NCBI GenBank assembly: GCA_043820025.1
Contig: JBDRED010000009.1
Span: 1-60,406 of the forward strand
DNA: 60,406 bases
Direction of reading: 5' to 3'
From: JBDRED01 sp043820025 [NCBI: Elusimicrobiota bacterium]
GTDB lineage: Bacteria > RUG730 > JBDRED01
Of this stretch, positions 36,023 through 44,600 are shown one piece after another. Both the position numbers and the translations under genes were made by a program. Position 1 is the first letter of the stretch. Every line of letters starts with the position of its first letter. The notes under the pieces were generated by a model, which searched no databases, was not told the origin of the DNA, and saw only the letters and a list, made by a program, of their open reading frames with translations.

Positions 36023-38362
36023 TTATCTTTTTGCAAGCGCTTTGTCAATAACTTCAGTAATATGTTTTACGGTAATAAGATTGATTTTTTTTTGTATTTC
36101 TTTTGGGATTTCTTCAATATCCTTAATATTATCTACCGGGAATAATATGGTTTTAATGCCGCCGCGGTGAGCTGCAAGCACCTTTTCCTTTAATCCGCCT
36201 ATAGGAAGAACCCTGCCTCTTAATGTCATCTCGCCTGTCATTGCAAGATCTTTCTTAACCTTCCTGCCTGTTAGAGCTGAAATCATAGCCACTGTCATTG
36301 TAATACCGGCTGAAGGGCCGTCCTTTGGTATAGCGCCCTCAGGAACATGAACATGTATTTCCTTGTCGTTAAAAAAGCCTTCTTTTATACCGAGTTTTTT
36401 CGCGTTTGATCTGATATATGATAGGCCTGCCTGAGCTGATTCTTTCATTACATCTCCCAGCTTTCCGGTAAGGCTGAGTACGCCTTTACCGGGCATAATT
36501 GAAACTTCAATATTAAGAATATCACCTCCGACTTCTGTCCAAGCAAGGCCTGTGGCAACACCTATTTCATTTTCCGCGTGCAGGTCTGAAAAGAACTTTG
36601 GAGCGCCTAAATATAGATCAATATTTTTGGGGTCAACATTGATTTTTTTGGATATCTTAAGTTTTTCAGCGACTATATTTTTTGCGATCTTTCTGCATAT
36701 ATTCGCTATTTCTCGTTCCAAATTTCTTACGCCGGCCTCTCTTGTGTATCCTTTAATAATAGCCTTTATTGACTCGTCGTTAAAATCTATATTTGCCTTG
36801 TCCAATCCATTTTCTTTTTTTTGTTTTGGCACTAAATATTTTTGCGCTATCTTTACCTTTTCATGAGTTGTGTAACCCGGGAATCTTATAAGCTCCATCC
36901 TGTCAAAGAGCGCAGGCGGAATATTATAAAATGTATTAGCCGTTGTTATAAACAATACATCCGATAAATCAAACTCTACCTCTAAATAATGATCCGCGAA
37001 TGTAGAATTCTGCTCAGGATCAAGCACCTCTAAAAGCGCTGACGCCGGATCCCCTCTAAAATCCATGCCAAGCTTATCTATTTCATCCAGCAGAAAAACA
37101 GGATTTTTAAATTTGGCTTTGCGTAATGATTGTATTATTCTGCCGGGTAGAGCGCCAATATATGTTCTTCTGTGCCCTCTAATTTCTGCCTCATCCCTGA
37201 CACCGCCAAGCGAAATGCGTATAAATGTCCGTCCCATTGCCCTGGCTATAGACCTGCCCAATGATGTTTTTCCCACGCCCGGAGGCCCCACAAAACAAAG
37301 TATCGGGCCTTTCATTTTTTTTGTCAGCTTTCGTACGGCAAGATATTCCAGAATCCTTTCTTTTGCTTTCTGTAATCCATAATGATCTTCCTCTAAAATC
37401 TTTTCGGCTGTCTTAACGTCAAGCCTGTCATTTGTTTTTTTATCCCATGGCAGAGTGATAAGCCAGTCAAGATACGTTCTAATAACCGTTGCCTCCGGAG
37501 AAAAAGGCATCATCTTCGTTAATCGCTCATGTTCTTTTATCGCGGCTTCTTCAGCCTCTTTTGTCATATTCGCGGCTTTTATCGCGCCCGCTAATTCATC
37601 CATCTCAGTTGAATATTCATCCTTATGCTTCAACTCCTTTTTAATAGCTTTCATCTGTTCTGTTAAATAATACTCTTTCTGTGATTTTTCTATCTGCCCT
37701 CTTACACGGCCTTGAATCTTTTTCTCGAGCATTAATATCTCATTTTCTGACGCAATTATGCTCGACAATTTATTCAGCCTTTCAACAGGGTCAATCACAG
37801 CGAGTAAAAGTTGTTTATCCTTAACCTTTATTAAAATATGGGCGGCTATAATATCCGCTAATTTTTCAGGATCGTCTATATTGGCCAAATTTAGCGTTAA
37901 ATCAAGCGGCAGGCGCCTGTTTAATTTTATATATTCCTCAAAAAGATACTGAACGTTTCTCATAAGCGCTTCTATCTCGTGCGTAACGACTACAGGCTTC
38001 TTAAGTTCTGCAATCTCTACATCAACGTATCCAACTCGCTCGAAATAATCTATAATTTTTGCCCTGCTTATGCCTTCAACAAGTATCTTGATTGTTCCAT
38101 CCGGAATTCTTAGAAGCTGTAAAATCTCGACAATACATCCAACCTCGAAAAGATCTTCTTTTGAAGGATTTTCAGTCTGCAGTTTTTTTTGCGTAGCAAC
38201 AAATATCAGCCTATTCCCATCCATCGCCTTTTCCAGGGCTTTTATAGACTTTTCTCTGCCCACTGCTAACGGCATCATCATGTGCGGGAAAATAATAACA
38301 TCCCTTATAGGAAGAAGCGGAAGTATTTCAGGAATCATAATCTTTTTTTTATCATTATTCAT
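36023..38362 (-). CDS. lon: ATP-dependent protease Lon
   Basis: The 779-residue protein has the N-terminal substrate domain ([26 protein letters not shown]), the AAA+ module with Walker [20 protein letters not shown] and Walker [13 protein letters not shown], and the C-terminal peptidase with catalytic Ser in [11 protein letters not shown] and Lys in [14 protein letters not shown]. It degrades misfolded and regulatory proteins in the cytoplasm. The length is normal. It overlaps clpX by four bases, continuing the tig-clpP-clpX-lon block. Confidence 0.97.
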   Translation of the reverse strand: MNNDKKKIMIPEILPLLPIRDVIIFPHMMMPLAVGREKSIKALEKAMDGNRLIFVATQKKLQTENPSKEDLFEVGCIVEILQLLRIPDGTIKILVEGISRAKIIDYFERVGYVDVEIAELKKPVVVTHEIEALMRNVQYLFEEYIKLNRRLPLDLTLNLANIDDPEKLADIIAAHILIKVKDKQLLLAVIDPVERLNKLSSIIASENEILMLEKKIQGRVRGQIEKSQKEYYLTEQMKAIKKELKHKDEYSTEMDELAGAIKAANMTKEAEEAAIKEHERLTKMMPFSPEATVIRTYLDWLITLPWDKKTNDRLDVKTAEKILEEDHYGLQKAKERILEYLAVRKLTKKMKGPILCFVGPPGVGKTSLGRSIARAMGRTFIRISLGGVRDEAEIRGHRRTYIGALPGRIIQSLRKAKFKNPVFLLDEIDKLGMDFRGDPASALLEVLDPEQNSTFADHYLEVEFDLSDVLFITTANTFYNIPPALFDRMELIRFPGYTTHEKVKIAQKYLVPKQKKENGLDKANIDFNDESIKAIIKGYTREAGVRNLEREIANICRKIAKNIVAEKLKISKKINVDPKNIDLYLGAPKFFSDLHAENEIGVATGLAWTEVGGDILNIEVSIMPGKGVLSLTGKLGDVMKESAQAGLSYIRSNAKKLGIKEGFFNDKEIHVHVPEGAIPKDGPSAGITMTVAMISALTGRKVKKDLAMTGEMTLRGRVLPIGGLKEKVLAAHRGGIKTILFPVDNIKDIEEIPKEIQKKINLITVKHITEVIDKALAKR

Positions 38363-39606
38363 GCTGTTTGTTTCTCCTTTTCCTGTACCGTAAATTGCGC
38401 GGAAGCGAGAATTACATCTTCGTCGATAATATATTTCTTAGCTTCCTTATTTCCATCAAACGCAAACATAATATCAAGCATACTTTCCTCGATAATCGCG
38501 CGCAGGCCTCTGGCGCCTGTGCCTCGCTCTAAGGCTAACCGCGCAATAACAGCTATTGCCCCTTCAGTAAACTCCAGTTCGATATTTTCAAAAGAAAATA
38601 TCTTTTTATATTGTTTAATTAATGAATTTTTTGGCTTTGTCAATATATCAATAAGCGCATTTTTGTCAAGCGGCGATAGCGAAGATACCATAGGCAGTCT
38701 TCCAATAAGCTCAGGGATAATTCCATATTTTATTAAATCTTCAGGCCTTGCCTGCCCTAATAAAGTGTCTCTATTTTCTTTTGTTTGCGCTTCTTTGTCC
38801 TTAATAAAACCAATTTTCTTTTTATTTAGCCGCGATTCTATTATTTTATCTAATCCGTCAAACGCGCCGCCGCATATAAATAAAATATTCTCTGTGTTAA
38901 CCTTGATAAATTCCTGCTGTGGATGCTTTCTTCCTCCTTGAGGCGGAACATTCGCAATGGTTCCCTCGAGAATCTTTAATAACGCCTGCTGAACGCCCTC
39001 GCCTGAGACATCTCTTGTAATTGAAGGCGTTCCGTTTTTCCTGGCAATTTTATCTATCTCATCTATATAAATAATGCCGCGCTCAGCTTGTTTAACATTA
39101 TTATTTGAATTTTGCAAAAGCCTTAAAATTATATTCTCAACATCTTCTCCGACATATCCTGCTTCTGTCAGCGCTGTAGCGTCAGCTATAGCAAACGGAA
39201 CCTTTAAGAGTTTAGCCAGAGTTTGAGCTAAGAGTGTTTTACCGGTACCCGTAGGGCCAATGAGCAGTATATTGGATTTTTGTATTTCAATATCCTTATG
39301 AGCATCACAGCCCTTCTCAAATATTCTCTTATAATGATTATATACCGCGACTGAAAGGACCTTTTTCGCCTGTTCCTGCCCTATTACATGATCATCTAAA
39401 AATGTCTTTATCTCTTTTGGATTTGGAATTATGGAAAGCATCTCATCGTCATTAATATTTTTATATAAATCCTTCAATATCTTAGACGACATTTTTATAC
39501 AGTCTTCACAAATATAGACATGCTGATTCCCAATAAGCCTCTTTCCGCTTCTTTTATCTTTGCCGCAAAACACGCACTTAATTATTTTTTTATCCATGAT
39601 ATCCAT
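38359..39606 (-). CDS. clpX: ClpX, ATPase subunit of ClpXP
   Basis: The 415-residue protein has the N-terminal C4 zinc finger ([15 protein letters not shown] ... [10 protein letters not shown]), Walker [36 protein letters not shown], Walker [15 protein letters not shown] and the substrate-loop region [11 protein letters not shown], ending with the sensor-2 segment [18 protein letters not shown]. ClpX unfolds tagged proteins and passes them to ClpP, encoded 42 bases upstream. The start codon could also be the ATG three codons later. Confidence 0.97.
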   Translation of the reverse strand: MDIMDKKIIKCVFCGKDKRSGKRLIGNQHVYICEDCIKMSSKILKDLYKNINDDEMLSIIPNPKEIKTFLDDHVIGQEQAKKVLSVAVYNHYKRIFEKGCDAHKDIEIQKSNILLIGPTGTGKTLLAQTLAKLLKVPFAIADATALTEAGYVGEDVENIILRLLQNSNNNVKQAERGIIYIDEIDKIARKNGTPSITRDVSGEGVQQALLKILEGTIANVPPQGGRKHPQQEFIKVNTENILFICGGAFDGLDKIIESRLNKKKIGFIKDKEAQTKENRDTLLGQARPEDLIKYGIIPELIGRLPMVSSLSPLDKNALIDILTKPKNSLIKQYKKIFSFENIELEFTEGAIAVIARLALERGTGARGLRAIIEESMLDIMFAFDGNKEAKKYIIDEDVILASAQFTVQEKEKQTA

Positions 39607-39648
39607 AATATATTTCCTATTTTTCGACTGCCGTTCGCTTAATATACG

Positions 39649-40239
39649 TCACTTTTTCTTTTCTTTTTCTATAACCTCGTCTACTATTCCATACTGCTTT
39701 GCCTCAATAGGAGATAAAAATTTATCTCTTTCCGTGTCCTGTTCAACTTTCTTAATGCTCTGCCCGGTATGACTTGAAAGCAGATGGTTTAAACGATCGC
39801 GCACACTTAGTATTTCCTGCGCGTGAATATTTATATCCGTTGCCTGCCCCTGGAATCCGCCTAGAGGCTGATGTATCATTATTCTTGAATTAGGAAGCGC
39901 GAATCTTTTTCCATGTTCGCCTCCGGCTAAAAGTATAGCTCCCATGCTTGCAGCCTGGCCTATACAAATCGTTGAAACCTTTGAATTAATATACTGCATA
40001 GTATCATAAATCGCCAATCCTGCCGTGACTGAACCGCCGGGGCTGTTTATATATAAAGAAATTTCTTTTGAGGAATCTTCAGCGTCTAGGAATAACAGCT
40101 GAGCTATTATTACATTCGCCATTTCGTCATAGATCTGCGTTCCTAAAAAAATAATTCTATCCTTTAAAAGGCGCGAATAAATATCATACGCTCTCTCTCC
40201 ACGCTGTGATTGTTCAACTACCATTGGAATAAGACTCAT
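39649..40239 (-). CDS. clpP: ClpP protease subunit
   Basis: The 196-residue serine protease has the catalytic Ser in [18 protein letters not shown], His in [11 protein letters not shown] and Asp in [20 protein letters not shown]. It begins with [24 protein letters not shown], the axial-loop N-terminus of mature ClpP, so there is almost no propeptide. It forms the tetradecameric barrel that works with ClpX. Its neighbours tig and clpX are the classic partners. Confidence 0.97.
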   Translation of the reverse strand: MSLIPMVVEQSQRGERAYDIYSRLLKDRIIFLGTQIYDEMANVIIAQLLFLDAEDSSKEISLYINSPGGSVTAGLAIYDTMQYINSKVSTICIGQAASMGAILLAGGEHGKRFALPNSRIMIHQPLGGFQGQATDINIHAQEILSVRDRLNHLLSSHTGQSIKKVEQDTERDKFLSPIEAKQYGIVDEVIEKEKKK

Positions 40240-40322
40240 TGCAAACCTCCAAAATGACGCGAAGCGTTATCCATAACCTCAAATTACCGAGCTTGGCGGG
40301 AAAGGCGCTTACTACGCATTTA

Positions 40323-41618
40323 TTATTTAGTTTTCTTCTCTATCTCTTTTATCTTTGCGTTTTCTTCAAGAAATTTAAATATTTTATCTTCTTCAATACG
40401 CGCTATAATTGTATTCTTATGCTCATTAAAGTACTTTTGAACTTCGTCCCTGCGATTACCTGAACCATCCAGAGCCCTTGTCAGTTCGCCCTGAAACTCT
40501 TCGTCTGAAACCTTGATTTGTTCTTTCTCTGCGATTGCGTTTAAAATGTATGATATCTGAACTTGTTCCTTTGCGTCATTCATATACTTTTCTTTAAGCG
40601 CATGTTTTTCTTCATCGCCTTTAGGCTGTATACCGCCCTTGTGCTGCATATAATTCTGCACTCTTTCCGCCATATACTCAGCCTGCCTCTGAATAATTGA
40701 AGCCGGCACTTCAATATCATTATTTTTAACTAAGTTTTTAACAATTTGTTGTTTGATATTCTGTTTTTGCGAATTTTCCTGCTCTTGTTGTAAATGCTCC
40801 TTTATCTTCTGACGCAGATCAGCTTCAGATTCCAAACCCAGCATTTGCAAAAACTCCTTATTAAGCTCCGGCAATTCCTTTTTCTTTATCTCATTTATTG
40901 TAACTGTATACTCCGCGGTTTTTCCGGCCAGGTCCTTCTTGTAATAATCTGACGGAAATGTGATACTAATAATTTTACTGTCAGCTTTTTTCATACCAAT
41001 AAGCTGTTTCGTAAAATCCGGCAATCCATTGCCTCTCTCTATCGAAATAAACGAAGCTTTAGCGCTCTCCTTTGTTAGAGGCGTTCCATCTAATTTTGCG
41101 TCATAATCTGCCGTAACAAAACTGCTGTCTCCGACTATTCCAATATCATCAGTTACAACCTTAGCATACCTCTCGCATAAATCAGCGACTGCTTTATTTA
41201 CATCCTTTTCTTCGACATTTAATGTTTCTTTTTCCAGCTTAATTTTTTTATAATCCTTAACTTCAAATTCGGGTTTTGTTTCAACAATTAATGAAAATGT
41301 TATTTCTTTGCTGTCGTCCATCTTGAAATCATGGATTTTCGGATATGAGACAGCTTCTATCTTTTCTATTTCAAGAACTCCGTTTACTGCCTTAGGAACA
41401 ATACTGTTTATAAGCTCTTCCTCGGCTCTTTCCGCAAATTTTGCTTTAATAGTTTCTATAGGCGCTTTTCCAACCCTAAAACCGGGCACTCTTACCGAAT
41501 TTTGAATCTTAATAAAAATAGATTCTCTTTCTTTGTTAATTATATCCTGCTCAACAACAACATTTAACTTTACTTCGCATGCCTTCTTTAATACGACCGT
41601 AGCCTTAACTCCATCCAT
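40323..41618 (-). CDS. tig: Trigger factor
   Basis: The 431-residue protein has the ribosome-binding domain with the signature VPGFRVGKAP (residues about 38-50), a PPIase-like middle domain (AEYTVTINEIKKKELPELNKEF) and a helical C-terminal chaperone domain. It is a ribosome-associated folding factor. In the middle domain the FKBP aromatic site is only partly visible (ISITFPSDYYKKDLAGKTAEY). It sits between tRNA-Leu and clpP, in the conserved tig-clpP-clpX-lon order. Confidence 0.95.
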   Translation of the reverse strand: MDGVKATVVLKKACEVKLNVVVEQDIINKERESIFIKIQNSVRVPGFRVGKAPIETIKAKFAERAEEELINSIVPKAVNGVLEIEKIEAVSYPKIHDFKMDDSKEITFSLIVETKPEFEVKDYKKIKLEKETLNVEEKDVNKAVADLCERYAKVVTDDIGIVGDSSFVTADYDAKLDGTPLTKESAKASFISIERGNGLPDFTKQLIGMKKADSKIISITFPSDYYKKDLAGKTAEYTVTINEIKKKELPELNKEFLQMLGLESEADLRQKIKEHLQQEQENSQKQNIKQQIVKNLVKNNDIEVPASIIQRQAEYMAERVQNYMQHKGGIQPKGDEEKHALKEKYMNDAKEQVQISYILNAIAEKEQIKVSDEEFQGELTRALDGSGNRRDEVQKYFNEHKNTIIARIEEDKIFKFLEENAKIKEIEKKTK

Positions 41619-41706
41619 TATCTTACTCCTTATATTGTCATTCGTAATTCATTTTGCGTATTACATAAAAACATTATTCCCTCACCGCGCGCGCAATACG
41701 TTACTA

Positions 41707-41786
41707 TGCGAGGGGTGGGACTTGAACCCACACCCAAAAGGACTAGATCCTAAGTCTAGCGCGTCTGCCAATTCCGCCACCCTCGC
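41707..41786 (-). tRNA. tRNA-Leu (TAG)
   Basis: A class II tRNA of 80 bases with acceptor GCGAGGG/CCCTCGC, anticodon loop CTTAGGA and a short extra arm before the T arm GTGGG-TTCAAGT-CCCAC. It begins 3 bases after the stop of the TPR-like gene. CCA is not encoded. Confidence 0.93.
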
Positions 41787-41789
41787 AAA

Positions 41790-42209
41790 TTAAATTTCCA
41801 TTAGTTTACTTCTAGCCCTCGTTACTACGCTTTTTTGTTCGGAAAAGTGTTTTAAAATTTGTCTTAATACTATCTTAGCGTCATGTATCTTACCCATCTC
41901 CTCATAAGCAATCGCTATCACAAAAAGAGCCTCTGCTTTTAATTCATGGGATTTTGCTCTGCTATAAGCGTGCTGAGCATACTCCATAGCTTGAAAATAA
42001 TCAGCCTTTTTTAAATATTCCTGACTCTTTCTATATAAGGCCTCTGCCGCGCTCTTAAATTCCTGCTCTTTTCTCTTTATCTGCGTTACATCGTTTTTTA
42101 AAACTTCCCGGCTCTGCGCATTATCCCGGCGCGGCTGATCTGCGTCAGAATAAAGACACTGAAACAAAAGACCAAAAAAAATAAAAACCAAAACTAAGTG
42201 TTTTATCAT
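41790..42209 (-). CDS. Secreted small TPR-like protein
   Basis: The 139-residue protein has a signal peptide (to about residue 22, LLFQCLYSDA; the Cys is not in a good lipobox). The rest is helical with a TPR-like pair: AAEALYRKSQEYLKKADYFQAMEYAQHAYSRAKSHELK and ALFVIAIAYEEMGKIHDAKIVLRQILKHF. It is probably a periplasmic protein-interaction module of unknown partner. The stop lies only 3 bases before tRNA-Leu, so both may be on one transcript. Confidence 0.7.
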   Translation of the reverse strand: MIKHLVLVFIFFGLLFQCLYSDADQPRRDNAQSREVLKNDVTQIKRKEQEFKSAAEALYRKSQEYLKKADYFQAMEYAQHAYSRAKSHELKAEALFVIAIAYEEMGKIHDAKIVLRQILKHFSEQKSVVTRARSKLMEI

Positions 42210-42387
42210 AATTAATACTAAGTGTTTTTAACCGGCATATAAGCCTGATTAGCGCATAACCGGTTCCATTACTATTATAATATATCTAAATACAATTAAA
42301 TGTGATTATATCAATCTCAAATAAAAAAAGCAACTATAGAAATAGTTTCGAAGTAATTTTTAAAATCGAGTGCTGTCATTAGCGCCG

Positions 42388-42831
42388 CTATAGAAATGGT
42401 TTTTGGGACTGTATTATCTTCTCTGCCTCTCCTAACAGCCTTTTTGCCTCAACAAAGGTCAGAGCTGAAAAAGCTTTCTTATAATCGCACCACATAAATT
42501 CCTTTAATTCCTGCTCTTGTAATCTTACATTCTGCGTTCTAACTATTCCTATAAAATAACACACCTCTTTTTTTACAACAACATTATCTTTATTAAATTC
42601 ATAATGCTCAGTAAGCGGCTTATTTTGTAAAAACTCTACCTCCTTTATTCCTGTTTCCTCATCTAATTCTCTCAATGCTGTTTCTATGGAAGTTTCGTTA
42701 GGATTTATATGCCCCTTTGGAAATCCCCAGTGAAGAGCTTTATGCTGTACCAACAAGTATTCATGCGAATTATTTTTTTTAAAAACTACTATTACTCCGC
42801 ATGATTTTTCATACGCAATCTTTTTATCCAT
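42388..42831 (-). CDS. Nudix hydrolase (bis(5'-nucleosyl)-tetraphosphatase-like)
   Basis: The 147-residue protein has a perfect Nudix box, G-x5-E-x7-REL-x-EE-x-GI (GHINPNETSIETALRELDEETGI), preceded by ALHWGFPKGH. The N-terminus KSCGVIVVFKKNNSHEYLLVQHK is typical of the MutT/Ap4A-hydrolase branch. It likely cleaves dinucleoside polyphosphates or other nucleoside diphosphate derivatives. The start overlaps no other gene; a structured gap separates it from the redox group upstream. Confidence 0.9.
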   Translation of the reverse strand: MDKKIAYEKSCGVIVVFKKNNSHEYLLVQHKALHWGFPKGHINPNETSIETALRELDEETGIKEVEFLQNKPLTEHYEFNKDNVVVKKEVCYFIGIVRTQNVRLQEQELKEFMWCDYKKAFSALTFVEAKRLLGEAEKIIQSQKPFL

Positions 42832-42856
42832 CTTTTTTCCAAATACAAATAAAATA

Positions 42857-42915
42857 AGACGGCTTACCCGGAACGCATATCCTTGCCATGCGAAGCCCGG
42901 AATAAAAACCGCCTC
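42857..42915 (-). terminator. Possible terminator of the redox gene group
   Basis: The arms near 42857-42865 and 42907-42915 form a nine-pair stem with two G-U pairs; inside it CCGG/CCGG and CGCAT/ATGCG pair further. On the minus strand it is followed by a T-rich stretch. It lies just after the DUF6132 gene and just before the Nudix gene. Confidence 0.45.
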
Positions 42916-42933
42916 TTTTTTATTTTAAGATTT

Positions 42934-43092
42934 CTATATTCCGGCGCTAACCAGCAATCCTATTAGAATTCCTATTAAAATACTTAAATACATATTCCCA
43001 ACTATCGGGCATGTCTTCCCGGCGCATCTTAAAATTTTATGCCATAAAAACCCGGCTACTCCGCCTATCACAGCCCAAACAATAATCGGCAT
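42934..43092 (-). CDS. DUF6132-like small membrane protein
   Basis: The ATG at 43092 follows GGAGGG by four bases and is preferred over one at 43122. The 52-residue product MPIIVWAVIGGVAGFLWHK... has two hydrophobic helices around a central loop RCAGKTCPIVGN with two cysteines. This YxxVGC/CxGxCPI-type loop is seen in small proteins encoded next to thioredoxins and rhodaneses. It lies 66 bases after the thioredoxin gene. A role in thiol or sulfur handling is inferred from context. Confidence 0.7.
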   Translation of the reverse strand: MPIIVWAVIGGVAGFLWHKILRCAGKTCPIVGNMYLSILIGILIGLLVSAGI

Positions 43093-43158
43093 TTTACCCT
43101 CCAAAAAAATTATATTTATCAAGATCCGTAATAAGAATAATCACAGCAGTCTGCGCGC

Positions 43159-43485
43159 TTATTTTAAATTACTGTTAATCAATTCTTCTATATCATCCTG
43201 CGAATGATACCCTACCAGCCTCTTAATTTCCTTGCCATCCTTAAATAAAACCAGTGTCGGGATACCTGTTACCTTGTATTTAGACGATACCTCAGGATTT
43301 TCGTCAGTATTAATCTTATATACAGCCAGATCGTCTTTATATGAGCCTGCAATATTTTCGATTATTGGAGAAATCATTTGGCATGGAGCGCACCATGGAG
43401 CCCAAAAATCAATAAGAGCAATTCCTTTTTTTGTCTCCATCACTTGTATAAAATCCTTGTCTTCCATTTTCTTTACAGTACTCAT
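43159..43485 (-). CDS. Thioredoxin
   Basis: The ATG at 43485 has AAGGAGG six bases upstream; a longer frame back to 43554 overlaps arsR and lacks such a site. The 108-residue product has the thioredoxin fold with IALIDFWAPWCAPCQMISPIIENIA and the cis-proline in KVTGIPTLVLFKDGKEI. The active site is WCAPC, where WCGPC is usual, which may shift the redox potential. It begins one base after the ArsR stop, so the two are translated together. Cytoplasmic reductant of disulfides or persulfides. Confidence 0.93.
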   Translation of the reverse strand: MSTVKKMEDKDFIQVMETKKGIALIDFWAPWCAPCQMISPIIENIAGSYKDDLAVYKINTDENPEVSSKYKVTGIPTLVLFKDGKEIKRLVGYHSQDDIEELINSNLK

Positions 43486-43486
43486 A

Positions 43487-43771
43487 TTATTCCTCCTTAT
43501 CGCCGGATTTACCAAGTAAATCCTTAAAAATTTTCTTAATATTCCGGTCAACAACCTTGTAACAAATATTCATTTTATCACGCCTGCCCTCTATTATTCC
43601 CGCTGATTTTAAAATACGCAGGTGTTGAGAAACCGTTGCCTGCGGCATAGCCATACACTTTACAATGTGCGTTACATTGCATTCATCATTTAGCAAACCT
43701 TCAATTATTTTCAATCTATGCGGATGCGCTATTGCTTTAAGTTTTTCCGCGTAAATCTGATATTTATCCAT
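43487..43771 (-). CDS. ArsR-family transcriptional regulator
   Basis: The 94-residue protein is a winged helix-turn-helix of the ArsR/SmtB type: LKAIAHPHRLKIIEGLLNDE, then the recognition helix region MPQATVSQHLRILKSAGIIEGRRDK and the wing NICYKVVD. Cysteines occur at residues 31, 39 and 70; C31 and C39 flank helix 3, but the arsenic motif CVCxxC is absent. A thiol, persulfide or metal signal is possible. It is followed at once by thioredoxin and DUF6132 genes, and an imperfect palindrome lies over its promoter, suggesting autoregulation. Confidence 0.9.
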   Translation of the reverse strand: MDKYQIYAEKLKAIAHPHRLKIIEGLLNDECNVTHIVKCMAMPQATVSQHLRILKSAGIIEGRRDKMNICYKVVDRNIKKIFKDLLGKSGDKEE

Positions 43772-43786
43772 ATTGATTTCCTATCT

Positions 43787-43840
43787 ATGCGTATTAGTGT
43801 ATTATTCATATATATTAATAATACTCCTCTCATCTGTCAA
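43787..43840 (-). promoter_or_regulatory. Promoter and probable ArsR operator
   Basis: On the minus strand -35 TTGACA (43835-43840) and -10 TAATAT (43812-43817) are 17 bases apart. Directly downstream, 43787-43809 is an imperfect 23-base palindrome with pattern ATG..TA.TA...TA.TA..CAT. An ArsR dimer bound there would block transcription start. The -35 box lies inside the end of the hydrolase gene. Confidence 0.65.
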
Positions 43841-44582
43841 GCGCTTCAAGCCAGTCTATTACATATTCTATAAATTTTTGATCAATTAATGATATGCCGT
43901 GTTTATCCCCGGGAATCTGTAAAAATTTTAAGTTCGCGTTGGATGATAAGTAACTCATAAAAGTAAGGCATGTTTCGTATGAGTATTCATCTTTAAAAGC
44001 GCTGACAATCATAAGCGGCCTATTCACATAACCTGAAACCACAGGCCCTGTCCCTATTCCCAAATAATCCATTCCCGGAGATATCATAATAACAGGCTGA
44101 ACCTTCGCGTCAGTAACTGCGTAACGAAGAGCAAGGTTAGCTCCAATATCGCTTCCTATTATTCCTATTTTCTTATGCTTAACATTTTTTTGTTCAACCA
44201 AAAAATCTACCGCGAACTCTATATCTCGAATCATCTTTTGCCACTCGGAATACTCCATTGACTTATCAAACTGCTCATATGTATATCCTTTACTGACAGA
44301 AGCTCCGTGCCCCCTAAGATCAAGGGCTAAATATCCAAATCCCTTTTCTTCAAGTTCCTGAGCAAAAGACGCCCAGTCTTCTCTGTCTCCTCCATAACCG
44401 TGAAGAAGTATAAATGTTCTATTATTATTTTCAGGCAGGTATAAATCCCCTGCTATATTTAATCCATCTTCTGCAGTAAAGGACACTATTTCTTTTGAAT
44501 CAGCATCGTGGATAAATATTAGCGCTATACCGCACATTAGAAAAAGCGCTCTTAGTATTTCAGAGAAATATTTTCTTTTCAT
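43830..44582 (-). CDS. Alpha/beta hydrolase with Asp at the nucleophile position
   Basis: The 250-residue protein has an N-terminal hydrophobic segment that may be a signal peptide or anchor (residues 9-28). The fold is clear: FILLHGYGGDREDWASFAQEL (oxyanion loop), YLALDLRGHGAS, a nucleophile elbow IIGSDIGANLALRYA, then an Asp region SAFKDEYSYE and the His in PGDKHGISLI. In relatives the elbow is G-x-S-x-G; here the residue in the nucleophile place is Asp (G-S-D-I-G), as in dehalogenases and epoxide hydrolases. It could use another chemistry or be a binding protein. It is 18 bases after the Na/Pi gene. Confidence 0.85.
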   Translation of the reverse strand: MKRKYFSEILRALFLMCGIALIFIHDADSKEIVSFTAEDGLNIAGDLYLPENNNRTFILLHGYGGDREDWASFAQELEEKGFGYLALDLRGHGASVSKGYTYEQFDKSMEYSEWQKMIRDIEFAVDFLVEQKNVKHKKIGIIGSDIGANLALRYAVTDAKVQPVIMISPGMDYLGIGTGPVVSGYVNRPLMIVSAFKDEYSYETCLTFMSYLSSNANLKFLQIPGDKHGISLIDQKFIEYVIDWLEALDR

Positions 44583-44600
44583 AATTCTTCGATATCATTA

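Noticed and set aside
43487-43771. Arsenic-resistance regulator and operon
   Set aside because: The CVCxxC metal motif is missing and no arsenate reductase or arsenite pump is encoded nearby.
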